Positions 27,149 through 35,682 are shown, counted from the first letter of the stretch. The stretch: 53,421 nt of DNA from Rubrimonas sp036788415 (GCF_036788415.1 NZ_DAIQNN010000017.1:1-53421); one strand, 5' to 3'. A program made the numbers and translations. The notes: generated by a model from the letters alone, not told the origin.

Positions 27149-28702
27149 ATGGTGGTGATCCGGGTCGATTTCGCGCGCGCGCGCCTCGCCGACGCGGGCC
27201 GTTCGGAATCCTTCGAGAACCAGATCGCGGCGCTGCGCGAGGCGCGGGTCTGGTCTGCGTCGGGCTTCTCGGATCGGCCGCGCTACGGCCCGGCGACGAT
27301 CGAGCGGCTGGTCTGGGCGCTCGCAGGGCGCGGCCCCGACTTGCGCGACGCGGTGTTCCAGCTGACGCAGCTGCTCGCCGCCGCAGGCGCGCTGGCGCAA
27401 ACCGGACGGGGTCGCGGGAGCGCGCTCTCGGTCCTGCTGCTGATCGAGGGGCCGGCGCGGGCGGGCGTCCTCGCCGCTGGGCTCGCGCGCGCCTTCGCGG
27501 GCCGGGCCGGCCTGCTGCGGCGGGCCGAAGAAGGCGGGCTCGAACTGCCGGAGGCCGGCGGCGGGTCCTATCGCATCGCCGAAGCGCGCCTGCCGATGCT
27601 GTTCGCGCTGCTCGAATTCGCGATCGGCCTCGAAGTCGAAGGCGAGGCGGCGGCTGAGCGCGACGCGGCGCTGGCGCAGGCCGAGCGCGCCGGGGCCGAA
27701 CGGGCGGGGCGGGTCGCGGCGAGCAACCGGCTGGCGGCGGCCCTGTCGCGCCATCTCGACGGCGCGCTGCGCGGGCGGGCCGCCCGCGACCGGCTGACCG
27801 CCATCGCGCGCTTTCTCGACGCCCGAGCGGAAGTCGATACGCCGGGCGCGCCGCCTTGCTGGCGCATCGACGACGAGGCGACGCTCGCCTTCTGGGAGGC
27901 GCAGGCGGGGGCGGCGGAGAGCGGCGGCGAGGCGCGGCTGTTCCGCACGGCCCATCGCGGATTCGCGGCGCTGTCGATGGCGCTGCGCGAGGGCGAGGCG
28001 TGGCGGGGGCTGCATCGCGACCGCGGCCATCTAGACGCGCCCGACGCGCTCGAAGTCGCCGAAGGCGCGGGCGGCGACGCGACGCCCGACGCGGACGGGC
28101 CGCTCGCCCGGCTGACGGAGCCGCCGCTCGACCGGGTGAAGCTGCTCAACCGCGCCGAGCGCGAAGGGCTCGACGTGGTCGACGCGCTGTGGCGGATCGC
28201 GCCGCATCTGCCGCTCTCCGCGCTGCGGACGGCGGCGATGGGCGCCGCGCAGAACGCCGTCGTCAACGCGCAGCGTTTCGGGCGGCCGGTCGCGCCGTTG
28301 CTGCGACTCGACCCCGCGCAGGCGCCCTCGCCCTACGCCGCGCAGCTCGACGCGTGGCGGGCGCTGGCGGCGCATCTGCTGCAGGCGCGGCTCGCGGCGG
28401 CGCATGTGGTGGCGACGCAGGCGGACGTCGCGCCGCCGGCGATGGCGGAGGAGGCGCGCCGGGCCTTCCGCAGCTTCCGCCGCGCCGGATTCGCCGAGGC
28501 GCTCGAGGATCCGGACCTCGGCGAGGCGTTCGGCGACGCGATTGCGCCCCTGGCCCGGCTATCGTCTCTGGTCGAGAGCCTGCTCGACGCGGCGCCGCCC
28601 GACGCGGACGCGCAATTCGCCGCCGACGCGCCGCGCTTCGAGGCGGGCTTCCGGGCGATCCATGGCCCACAGGAGCGAGTTGATGCTGATCGGCAAACCT
28701 GA
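27149..28702 (+). CDS. Unknown cytoplasmic protein, first gene of the envelope cluster
   Basis: A 517-residue protein with no signal peptide or membrane helix. It is alanine- and arginine-rich and largely helical, with a likely coiled coil around residues 170-215 (EAAAERDAALAQAERAGAE). The N-terminus MVVIRVDFARARL and the block GDAIAPLARLSSLVESLLDAAP are distinctive, but I do not recognise a family. GGGGAGG is eight bases before the ATG. It is divergent from the DUF6494 gene across 183 bases and overlaps the next gene by 20 bases, so these two are almost certainly co-expressed. As the only large soluble cytosolic product of the cluster, it may be its intracellular regulatory or structural partner. 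Confidence 0.8.
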   Translation: MVVIRVDFARARLADAGRSESFENQIAALREARVWSASGFSDRPRYGPATIERLVWALAGRGPDLRDAVFQLTQLLAAAGALAQTGRGRGSALSVLLLIEGPARAGVLAAGLARAFAGRAGLLRRAEEGGLELPEAGGGSYRIAEARLPMLFALLEFAIGLEVEGEAAAERDAALAQAERAGAERAGRVAASNRLAAALSRHLDGALRGRAARDRLTAIARFLDARAEVDTPGAPPCWRIDDEATLAFWEAQAGAAESGGEARLFRTAHRGFAALSMALREGEAWRGLHRDRGHLDAPDALEVAEGAGGDATPDADGPLARLTEPPLDRVKLLNRAEREGLDVVDALWRIAPHLPLSALRTAAMGAAQNAVVNAQRFGRPVAPLLRLDPAQAPSPYAAQLDAWRALAAHLLQARLAAAHVVATQADVAPPAMAEEARRAFRSFRRAGFAEALEDPDLGEAFGDAIAPLARLSSLVESLLDAAPPDADAQFAADAPRFEAGFRAIHGPQERVDADRQT

Positions 28703-29279
28703 CGACGCCGCGCGCGGGGCCCTGCTCGATCGCGCGGAGGCCTTCGACGCGGCGCTCGCCGCGACGACCGAGGCCGCGCGCACCGAAGATCGCGGCGAGG
28801 ATCGCGCCGAGGACGCGCCGCCTGCGGCCTCGCCCGCCGACATCTGGCGGGCCGCCGCGACCGGAGACCCGGCCTCGCTGCGCCGCGTTCTGGAGGCCGG
28901 TCGGGCGCGCCCGGCCGTGGCCGCCGCCTTCGCCCGCGCGCTCGACCGGAGCGCGCAGGCGGTGTTCCGCCCGCTGCGCGCCGCCGCCGACGGCGCCGTG
29001 TCGCGGCGGCTCGACGGCGGCTGTTCGGTCGAACTGCGCCGCTCGGCGCAGCGCCCCGGGCGCTGCTTCGTCGTCGTGAGGCTCCCCGCCGGCGCCCCTG
29101 CGCCTTCGGAGCTTCTGTGGCGGCGCGGCGAGACGACCGAAGGCGCGGCGGGGGCCGGCGCTCTGGGCGCGCTCGCGCTCGGCCCGCTGGTCGACGGCGT
29201 TTCGCAAGTGGCTGTCGACGCCGCCGACCCCGCCGTCGCGGCGATCGAGGACCGCGCCGCGACGCTCTATCTGCGCTGA
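28683..29279 (+). CDS. Unknown cytoplasmic protein of the envelope cluster
   Basis: A 198-residue protein without a signal peptide. Residues 25-55 are strongly acidic and low-complexity (TEDRGEDRAED...), and the C-terminal part looks beta-rich (CSVELRRSAQRPGRCFVVVRLP). CAGGAG precedes the ATG at 28683, which lies inside the end of the previous gene, so translation is coupled. No family recognised. Its gene is followed after 31 bases by the Lon-like membrane protein gene. Confidence 0.75.
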   Translation: MLIGKPDDAARGALLDRAEAFDAALAATTEAARTEDRGEDRAEDAPPAASPADIWRAAATGDPASLRRVLEAGRARPAVAAAFARALDRSAQAVFRPLRAAADGAVSRRLDGGCSVELRRSAQRPGRCFVVVRLPAGAPAPSELLWRRGETTEGAAGAGALGALALGPLVDGVSQVAVDAADPAVAAIEDRAATLYLR

Positions 29280-29310
29280 CCAAGGGGCGCGCGCCCGCGA
29301 TGACCCGGCC

Positions 29311-30734
29311 ATGACGCCTCCGCCGACCCTGCTCGCCATCGCCACGACGGGCGGGCCCGCTGTGGTGCGGGCCTTCTGGTTCGACGCCGAGGCGGCGCGC
29401 TCGCAGATCGTGCGCTTCGACGAAAGCCATATCCCGATGGGCGTGGACGCGCAGTTCGCCGGCTTCGACGCGCTGCTGCGCCGTCGCCTGCGGGCGCAGG
29501 GCGCCGCGATCCCGTCCGAACCGCTCATCCTGGAAGTGGAGGGCGACGTCGACGCCGGGGCGAGCTGGCAGCTCGGGCTCGCGACGGCCCATCTGCTCGC
29601 CGCGGCCGGCGCGCTGGTCTTCGACGCGGCGCAGGCGGAGCGGCGGCTGCTGGCGACCGGGCGTCTCGGCACCTCGGCCTGGGACGTCAAGCCGGTGGAC
29701 GGGCTGGAGGAGAAGCTGGCGGGCGCGGCGGCGTTCCTGACGCCGGCGCCGGACTGCTCGACAGGCTTCGTTCTCCCTCAGCCCATGGCCGCGGCGGCGG
29801 CGCGGGCGGCGCCGCCCGGCGCGCAGGTTGTCGGCCTCGAAACGCTCGACGCGCTCGCCCGGGCGCTCGGAGCCGCGCCGACCCCGACCGCCGCCGCGCC
29901 GGCGCGCACAGGCGAGCGCCGCGCGGCGTTGCTCGGCGCGGCGCTTCTGGCCGCGGCGGCGGGCGCCTTCGCCCTGCGCGACGCCGTCGCGCCCCGCGCG
30001 CCCGACGTGGTCGCGCCCCGCGCGCCCGACGTGGCCGCGCTCGGCGCGCCCGACCTCGCCGCGCTCGGCGCGACGGCGGACGCCGCGCCGGAAGCGCCGC
30101 CGGATGCGCGGTNNNNNNNNNNNNNNNNNNNNNNNNNNNNNNNNNNNNNNNNNNNNNNNNNNNNNNNNNNNNNNNNNNNNNNNNNNNNNNNNNNNNNNNN
30201 NNNNNNNNNNNNGCCGCGCTCGGCGCGACGGCGGACGCCGCGCCGGAAGCGCCGCCGGATGCGCGGTCGGAACCGACCGCCCCGGGACAGACCGCCCCCG
30301 AACCGATCGCGCCCGAAGCGCGCGAGCCCCCGCCCGAAAGCGCCCTTCTGGTCAGCGCGCTCACCCATGACGCGCCGGCCGGCTGCCGCGCGCCGGAACT
30401 CGCCGCCTCCTTCGGCGCGCCGCCGCCCGCCCCGCGCGAGACGCCGCTGCCCCCAGGCCGGCGGATCGCGCGCGACGCCTTCGACGCGCCGCTCTGCGGG
30501 GCGGCGTTCCGCCTCGCTCCGGGCGCCGGGGCGGCGGGGGCCGTCGCGCTCGACGTGGCGATCGACCCGCCCGGCGCCGCGACGCTGCGCGCCGAAGGCC
30601 CCGCAGGCCCCGTCGAGGCGATCTTTTCTGCGCAACGGGGCGCGACGATCTTCGCCGAGGCGACGTTGCGCTGGGCGGACGACCCCGACGACTCGCCTTA
30701 CACGCGCAAAATACATTTCGAATTCCACTTTTAA
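29311..30734 (+). CDS. Membrane protein with N-terminal Lon/S16-like domain, interrupted by an assembly gap
   Basis: The frame from 29311 runs into a 100-N gap at 30113 and resumes, shifted by the arbitrary gap length, to a TAA at 30732-30734. If the gap and one copy of the identical 55-bp flanks are removed, a single 422-residue frame results. Residues 70-190 resemble the Lon/S16 peptidase fold: VEGDVDAGASWQLGLATAHLL (Ser85 where Lon has its catalytic Ser), ATGRLGTSAWDVKPVDGLEEKLAGAAAFL (Lys135 where Lon has its catalytic Lys), and GLETLDALARALG. A hydrophobic helix (206-223) follows, then an Ala/Pro repeat tract and an extracytoplasmic domain. Orientation would be N-in, placing the S16-like domain in the cytoplasm. 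The last residues (YTRKIHFEFHF) differ in composition from the rest. Confidence 0.7.
29986..30081 (+). repeat. Four degenerate 24-bp tandem repeats coding for 8-residue units
   Basis: The units translate as VAPRAPDV, VAPRAPDV, AALGAPDL and AALGATAD. They lie just after the membrane helix and run into the assembly gap, so the true copy number may be higher. Confidence 0.75.
30058..30112 (+). repeat. 55-bp sequence identical to the other side of the gap (left copy)
   Basis: Identical base for base to 30213-30267. It directly abuts the run of N and probably reflects overlapping contig ends rather than a biological duplication. Confidence 0.95.
30113..30212. other. Assembly gap of exactly 100 N
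   Basis: One hundred consecutive N, the usual placeholder for a scaffold gap of unknown size. It falls inside the Lon-like membrane protein gene. Confidence 0.99.
30213..30267 (+). repeat. 55-bp sequence identical to the other side of the gap (right copy)
   Basis: Identical to 30058-30112. Fusing the two copies into one restores an open reading frame across the gap. Confidence 0.95.
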
Positions 30735-30887
30735 GCTCAGGCTGCGCCAGAACTTCTTGTTGACTCTCGGGATCATGCCGCGAGACTCCCGGGCGCTGAC
30801 GCGGCTCCCCCTTTTCCCGCGCGCAATTCGAGCCCTGGCGCGGACATTGGACGAGTTGAAGTCACCAGCCACAGGAAGGACACGACG

Positions 30888-31868
30888 ATGTTCCACAAGG
30901 CGATTCCCCTCTGCGCCGCCGCCCTCGCGCTTCTCGGCTGCGCGACCGCCCCCCGCCCCGCCATCGCCCAGGACGTGCCCAACGTCCTCGTCATGGTCGA
31001 GGACAGCGACCGCGACACCGTCCCCCGCGACAGCCGCATCCATCGCAACGTGCTCGCGGGCATGAACGACCGCATGAACGGGCGCGGCTACCGCGTGTTC
31101 GACGAGCAGGCGGTCGGCATCTCGGGCTATCAGGAGATGACCGCGTCCGACCGCGTGCGCCGCACCGACCAGGAGCTGATCATCGTCGCAAACTCGGTCG
31201 CCCGCCCGCCGATCGACGTGCTGATCGCCTACGAGGCCTTCGCCTCGACCGACGCCAAGGAGTTCGCCACCTATGCGCGGATGCGGCTCGCGGGCCGGGC
31301 GCTCGACCCGCGCTCCGGCCGCTTCCTCGGCAGCTTCGAAGTGATCTCGCCGAAGACCTACACGCTGCCGGTCGGCTGCTCGCGCGAATGTCTGCTAGAG
31401 AACCTCTCCGAGGAAGGCCGCGACATGGGGATCGAGCTCGCCGACGTGCTCGCCGACAAGCTCGACCAGTTCTTCGTTCCGGCGGCGGCGTCCCCCGCGG
31501 CGAACCAGCAGCCGGTCGGAGACGGCGGCGGCGCTGCGCCCGTCGCGGGCGGCGGCGGCGGCTTCGAGCGCACCTACACCCTCGCCTTCTCGGAATGCTC
31601 GCCGGCGACGCGGTCCGATTTCGAGCCCTATCTCGTGATCTTCGAGGGCTATATCGACCACCGCCCGAACGCCTGCCGCAGCACGTCGTGCGAGATGACC
31701 TACGTCTCCTCGATCAATCCCGGCAAGCTGCAGCGCAACCTTGAGAAGATGCTGGAGCACTCCAACCATCCCGGTCGCGTGACCGTTGACGGGCTGACCT
31801 ACGCCGTGACCTGCGTGCCGCAGCGCAAGGCGACCCCGACCCAGACGCTGAACGCCAACGACTGGTGA
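30888..31868 (+). CDS. Predicted lipoprotein with CsgG/TolB-N-like domain
   Basis: A 326-residue protein with a lipobox (LLGC, Cys18). The N-terminal half (NVLVMVEDSDRDTVPRDSRIHR...MNDRMNGRGYRVFDEQ...LIAYEAF) has the layout of the CsgG/FlgT/TolB-N group of envelope lipoproteins: a strand, a catalogue of ancestral helices, then ALDPRSGRFLGSFE. A Gly/Ala linker (PVGDGGGAAPVAGGGGG) leads to a second domain with four cysteines (FSECSP, ACRSTSCEM, VTCVP). The domain call is tentative. AGGAAGGA precedes the ATG. The 153 bases upstream are relatively AT-rich, a likely promoter region, so a second transcription unit of the cluster may start here. Confidence 0.7.
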   Translation: MFHKAIPLCAAALALLGCATAPRPAIAQDVPNVLVMVEDSDRDTVPRDSRIHRNVLAGMNDRMNGRGYRVFDEQAVGISGYQEMTASDRVRRTDQELIIVANSVARPPIDVLIAYEAFASTDAKEFATYARMRLAGRALDPRSGRFLGSFEVISPKTYTLPVGCSRECLLENLSEEGRDMGIELADVLADKLDQFFVPAAASPAANQQPVGDGGGAAPVAGGGGGFERTYTLAFSECSPATRSDFEPYLVIFEGYIDHRPNACRSTSCEMTYVSSINPGKLQRNLEKMLEHSNHPGRVTVDGLTYAVTCVPQRKATPTQTLNANDW

Positions 31869-31946
31869 GCCGCAGCGGCGCGCGCCCCTGCGAGGCGCGC
31901 GCCGCAGCCCTGCGCCTTCGACCCATCCAGTCGGGAGATCGACCCC

Positions 31947-32609
31947 ATGAAACGCTCCGCTCTCGCGATCCTTCCGATCGCCCTGCTGGCCTCGGCCTGC
32001 GCGCAGACCCCGCCCATGCCCCGCACCGGCGACGGCATGATCGACCCGAAGACGCAGGCGCTCGATCCGAAGTTCGTCGATCAGAGCTTCTCGCTGTCGG
32101 ACCTCTACGAAGACCGCATCGACGCCCGCCTGCCCAACAGCGACCGGCGCGCCATCGACGCCGCGATGACGAAGGCGCTCGGCCAGCCGCCCGCCGAACC
32201 TGCGGTGTCATGGAACAACCCGGTGACGAAGACCTCCGGCGAGATCGACCTGATCCGCTGGGAGATCGACCGCCGCTTCGGCGAGCTCTGCGGGTCGTTC
32301 CAGCACGAGGCGAAGCTGCCGCGACAGGTCGCCGGCGCCTTCATCCTGTGCCGCGCGAGCACCGACCCCGCCTGGGATCTCGACGAGGCGGTGTGGCGCG
32401 GCGCGCCGGCGACGACGACCTCCGCCGTCCGCCCGCGCACGCCACCGCCCGCCACGGTGGTCAGGTCGGACCCGCCCTACAACCCGCCCGTCGCGAGCCC
32501 GCCCTCGACTGCCGGGGTGCGCCCGCCCGCCTACACGCCGCCGCCCTGCCCGCCCGGCGTCGGCGCCGGCGCGCAGACGCTGGGCGACTGCCTCGCAGCG
32601 CCGAACTGA
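31947..32609 (+). CDS. RT0821/Lpp0805-like surface-antigen lipoprotein
   Basis: A 220-residue protein with lipobox LASAC. Residues 84-145 (VSWNNPVTKTSGEIDLI...FGELCGSFQHEAKLPRQVAGAFILCRASTDPAWDL) fit the surface-antigen/RT0821 pattern of W-NP-SG, a reduced Cys pair and a final W. The C-terminal 75 residues are rich in proline and threonine, suggesting an extended linker through peptidoglycan. It is probably outer-membrane anchored. GGGAG precedes the ATG. Confidence 0.65.
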   Translation: MKRSALAILPIALLASACAQTPPMPRTGDGMIDPKTQALDPKFVDQSFSLSDLYEDRIDARLPNSDRRAIDAAMTKALGQPPAEPAVSWNNPVTKTSGEIDLIRWEIDRRFGELCGSFQHEAKLPRQVAGAFILCRASTDPAWDLDEAVWRGAPATTTSAVRPRTPPPATVVRSDPPYNPPVASPPSTAGVRPPAYTPPPCPPGVGAGAQTLGDCLAAPN

Positions 32610-32629
32610 GCGACGCAAGGGCGAAAGCC

Positions 32630-32652
32630 GCGGGGCCGTCAGCCGGCCCCGC
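32630..32652 (+). other. GC-rich hairpin between two cluster genes
   Basis: GCGGGGCCG (32630-32638) pairs perfectly with CGGCCCCGC (32644-32652) around a five-base loop. It has no T tract, so it is more likely an mRNA processing or stability element, or a weak attenuator, than a full terminator. Confidence 0.5.
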
Positions 32653-32677
32653 CCGGCAAAAGGGGGAGATTTTCGAC

Positions 32678-33124
32678 ATGCGCCTTCCATCCGCAGCTTT
32701 ACTCGCTTTGGCCGTATGCGCCCCCGCCTCGGCGCAGACGCCGGAGATGATTTTCCGGGCCGATCCGCCGCCCGCGTTGAGCGCCTTTCAATGGGCTCTC
32801 GCCTCCGAAGGCGCGCTGCTGCTGGCCCCGGACGGCGACGCTCTGCGCCCCGCCCGCCGCGCCGGACCCGGCGTGATCGAGACTCTCCCGCCGGCGCTGC
32901 CCATCGCCTTCCACGGCGAGGAGGAAACCCGCGCCGCGCCTCTGACCGCCATCCTCTCGCCGCTTGAGATCGACCCCGAGGGCTGGGTGATGGAGGTCCG
33001 CTCCGGCGACGTCTGGGTCGCCGCCGAGTGGTGGTTCTTCGACCAGATGCGGTTTCATCGCCGCGTCGCGCCCGGCGCGTATGAGACGCCCGAGCTTTCC
33101 GATCTGCGCTTCCGCGCCCGCTGA
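32678..33124 (+). CDS. Small secreted protein of unknown function
   Basis: A 148-residue protein with a signal peptide (MRLPSAALLALAVCAPASAQ). The mature part alternates short strands with aromatic-rich segments (FQWALASEGALLLAPDG, DVWVAAEWWFFDQMRFHRRV), which suggests a compact beta domain. AGGGGGAGA precedes the start. The stop is 19 bases before the protease gene. No family is recognised. Confidence 0.7.
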   Translation: MRLPSAALLALAVCAPASAQTPEMIFRADPPPALSAFQWALASEGALLLAPDGDALRPARRAGPGVIETLPPALPIAFHGEEETRAAPLTAILSPLEIDPEGWVMEVRSGDVWVAAEWWFFDQMRFHRRVAPGAYETPELSDLRFRAR

Positions 33125-33143
33125 CCTGCAGGAGACCGGACCG

Positions 33144-34151
33144 ATGCGCCTCGCCGCTTCAGCCATGACGGCCCTCGCCTTCGCGACTGCGCTGTGCGCG
33201 GTCCCCGCCGCCGCCCAACTGGCCGCCTATCAGCCGCCCGTTCCCTTCGCGGGCGCCGCGCTCGCGCCGCCGCCGCTCTTTCCCGAAGGCGAGTTCCGCC
33301 TCGCGCCGCCCGAACAGGGTGGCCGCGCGCCGAGAGCGGGGGGCGCAGGCGGCGACTTCGTCGTCCAGGGCGACCCCAATTTCCGCAAGGTCGCCGATCT
33401 GCCGCCGGACCACCCCGACGTCGCGCTGAGCCGCATGGTCGGCCAGATATGGCTCAACGTCGAGGAGTCGAAATACGCGCCACTCTGCAGCGGCTCTCTG
33501 ATCGGGCCGAACCTTTTTCTCACCAATTTCCACTGCGTGGTCGATCTCGAGACCGGCATGCCCATCCCCCCGACGAAGCTCGCCATCGTGATGGACCATT
33601 ACGTTCAGGGTCAGCTCGGCGGCGAAGGGCAGCTGGCCTTCGCGGCGATGGTGCTCAAGAAGGATTTCGTGCTCGACTACGCCATCATCGCGCTGGACCG
33701 CCCGCTCGGCGAGACGCTCGGCTGGCTGGAGTTCGAGATCGACCCCGCCGCGCTCGACCGCGTTCAGGCGGTCAAGATCATCCAGCACCCGGCGGGCCGA
33801 TCGAAGGAGATCGTCTTCGAGGACACGCAGATCGTGCAGCGCGAGTGGCCCTACATGCACTATCTCGCGGACACCGAAGGCGGCTCGAGCGGCTCGCCGG
33901 TCTTCGCGGTGGACGGGCGCAAGATCATCGCGCTGCATCATGCGGGGATGGAGAACGCCTTCAACGAGGGGATCGAGGCCCCGCGGATCGCGGCGGAGGC
34001 CGCGCTCTACCTGCCGCAGCAGGCGATGGCGCAAGCGGCGCCGCCGGCGGCCGCCCCCGCTGCGGCGGCGCGCCCTGCGACGGGTGAAAACCTGAGCTCG
34101 GGCGCGCCCGGGGCTGTCGGCGGCGGCGCGCGCAGCCTGTTCGGCGACTGA
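33144..34151 (+). CDS. Exported trypsin-like serine protease
   Basis: A 335-residue chymotrypsin-fold protease with signal peptide (cut near AAAQ). The catalytic triad is visible: His130 in FLTNFHC, Asp179 in FVLDYAII, and Ser249 in EGGSSGSPVF, the GxSGSP form seen in glutamyl-endopeptidase/V8-type and related S1 enzymes. Cys115 and Cys131 may form the disulfide beside the His. An N-terminal pro-like region of about 80 residues precedes the domain, and the C-terminus is an Ala/Pro tail ending SLFGD. The enzyme appears active. It would work in the periplasm or outside the cell, and neighbours in the cluster are candidate substrates or targets. Confidence 0.88.
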   Translation: MRLAASAMTALAFATALCAVPAAAQLAAYQPPVPFAGAALAPPPLFPEGEFRLAPPEQGGRAPRAGGAGGDFVVQGDPNFRKVADLPPDHPDVALSRMVGQIWLNVEESKYAPLCSGSLIGPNLFLTNFHCVVDLETGMPIPPTKLAIVMDHYVQGQLGGEGQLAFAAMVLKKDFVLDYAIIALDRPLGETLGWLEFEIDPAALDRVQAVKIIQHPAGRSKEIVFEDTQIVQREWPYMHYLADTEGGSSGSPVFAVDGRKIIALHHAGMENAFNEGIEAPRIAAEAALYLPQQAMAQAAPPAAAPAAAARPATGENLSSGAPGAVGGGARSLFGD

Positions 34152-34171
34152 GACGCGGAGGCGAGGCGGCG

Positions 34172-35668
34172 ATGACGACGACCACAACGCGCATGATGCG
34201 GTCGGCTTTCCTCGCCGCAGCGGCGGCGGGCGCGCTCTGGAGCGTCCCCGCCGCCGCCCAGCCGGCGCAGGCGACCTTGGGCGCGGCCATCGCCGAGCTC
34301 TCCGACGAGCTCGCCGCGTTCTTCAGCCGCCGCCGCGACGAGCTGCGCGCGAGCGGCGCGCCGGTGACCTTCGACGCGGTGCGCGACAGCCAGGTGCGCG
34401 TCGCCTGCCAGCCGCTCTCGCGTGGGCTGCGGCGCGAGCTCGTTTCGACGCTGGGCCGCGAGATGGTCTATCTGGGCCTGCAGGTGGATCCCGACGCCCT
34501 CCAGTCGATGGCCGACGGCGCGGTGTTCATCGCGCTGGGCTACCAGAAGCGCGGCGACGACATCCAGCTGAACGCGACCGTCTACCAGTCCTCCGGCGAC
34601 CGCCCGCGCGAACTCGGCACCTTTTCGCGCTTCGCCGCCATCGACAGCCTCGACGCGGATTCGCGCGCCTGCCTGGACATCGACGAGCAGTTCGGCTTCG
34701 TCTCCTGCACCAGCACCCGCCCGCTGCCGATGCGCGACACGCCCGGCTCGATCGGCGATCTGCTCCAGACGATCCAGCCCGGAACCGAATTCCAGGTGCT
34801 GGCGAGCTTCAACGACGGAGCGGCGCTGCTGGTCGAGATCGGCGCGCAGGGCGTGCAGGGGGCGGAGAGCCGCGGGTTCCTGCCGGTCCGTCTCGCCACG
34901 CTGCGGCGCGACGCGGCCTATTCCTGCCTCGGTCTCGACGACGCGCCGCGGCGGGTCGAACTTCGGCCCGGCGTCGCATTCCGCGACTGCGACCGCTGCC
35001 CCGAAATGATTCCCCTGCCGTTCGGCCTCGCGCAGGTCGGCTCGGCGCTCGACGAGGCGGGCCGCGAGGCGGACGAAGCCGTGCTCGGCGCCGCGCCGCT
35101 CCAGCGCCAGATCGCCCTCGGCGTCGGCGAGGTCACCCATGGCGACTGGGCGGCCTGCGTCGAGGCCGGCGCCTGCGCGCCGCGCCCCGGCGGCGAAGCG
35201 GGACCGCAGACCCCGGTCGCCGTCAGCCATGACGACGCGAGCGCCTATCTCGGCTGGCTGTCGACGGTCGCCGGAGCGACATATCGGCTGCCGACCGAAG
35301 CGGAATGGGAATACGCCGCCCGCGCCGGCGCCGCCACCCGGTTCGCCTGGGGCGACGTGGTGCGGCCCGGGCACGCCGTCTGCCGCAGCTGCGGCGGGAT
35401 CGGCGGCGCGGCGGCGAGCTTCGAGCGCCCGCAGCCGCGCGGCGCGCGCCCGGCCAATCTGTTCGGTCTGCACGACATGCACGGCAATCTGTGGGAATGG
35501 GTCTCCGACTGCGCGCCCGAGGCGCATGGGGGATGCGGACGGCGCATTCTCAAGGGCGGCGCCTATGACGGCGACGCGATCCTGATGCGGGCGGGCAACC
35601 GCCATTACGGCGCGCCGGAGGCGGCTGCCGCCAACACCGGCTTTCGCGCCGCGCGCGACATCGACTGA
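34172..35668 (+). CDS. Exported protein: CsgG-like region, SH3-like region and FGE-sulfatase domain
   Basis: A 498-residue secreted protein. Residues 35-165 (AAIAELSDELAAFF...VTFDAVRDSQVRVACQPLSRGLRRELVSTLG) loosely resemble the CsgG/FlgO group. Residues 185-255 look like a bacterial SH3 domain (TRPLPMRDTPGSIGDLLQTIQPGTEF). From about 275 there is a formylglycine-generating-enzyme/sulfatase-modifying-factor domain: VTHGDWAACVEAG, YRLPTEAEWEYAARAG, LFGLHDMHGNLWEWVSDC and a C-terminal NTGFRAARD. The active-site Cys pair before NTGFR is absent (MRAGNRHYGAPEAA), so it is likely a binding module. Start: GGAGG ten bases before 34172. Confidence 0.8.
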   Translation: MTTTTTRMMRSAFLAAAAAGALWSVPAAAQPAQATLGAAIAELSDELAAFFSRRRDELRASGAPVTFDAVRDSQVRVACQPLSRGLRRELVSTLGREMVYLGLQVDPDALQSMADGAVFIALGYQKRGDDIQLNATVYQSSGDRPRELGTFSRFAAIDSLDADSRACLDIDEQFGFVSCTSTRPLPMRDTPGSIGDLLQTIQPGTEFQVLASFNDGAALLVEIGAQGVQGAESRGFLPVRLATLRRDAAYSCLGLDDAPRRVELRPGVAFRDCDRCPEMIPLPFGLAQVGSALDEAGREADEAVLGAAPLQRQIALGVGEVTHGDWAACVEAGACAPRPGGEAGPQTPVAVSHDDASAYLGWLSTVAGATYRLPTEAEWEYAARAGAATRFAWGDVVRPGHAVCRSCGGIGGAAASFERPQPRGARPANLFGLHDMHGNLWEWVSDCAPEAHGGCGRRILKGGAYDGDAILMRAGNRHYGAPEAAAANTGFRAARDID

Positions 35669-35682
35669 AGGGAGTGGATCCG

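Noticed and set aside
30058..30267. A true 55-bp direct repeat or target-site duplication of a mobile element
   Set aside because: Both copies abut the run of 100 N exactly, and merging them restores the reading frame; contig-end overlap is the simpler explanation.
32630..32652. A terminator splitting the cluster
   Set aside because: The stem is strong but has no T tract and is followed within 26 bases by the next gene in the same direction.
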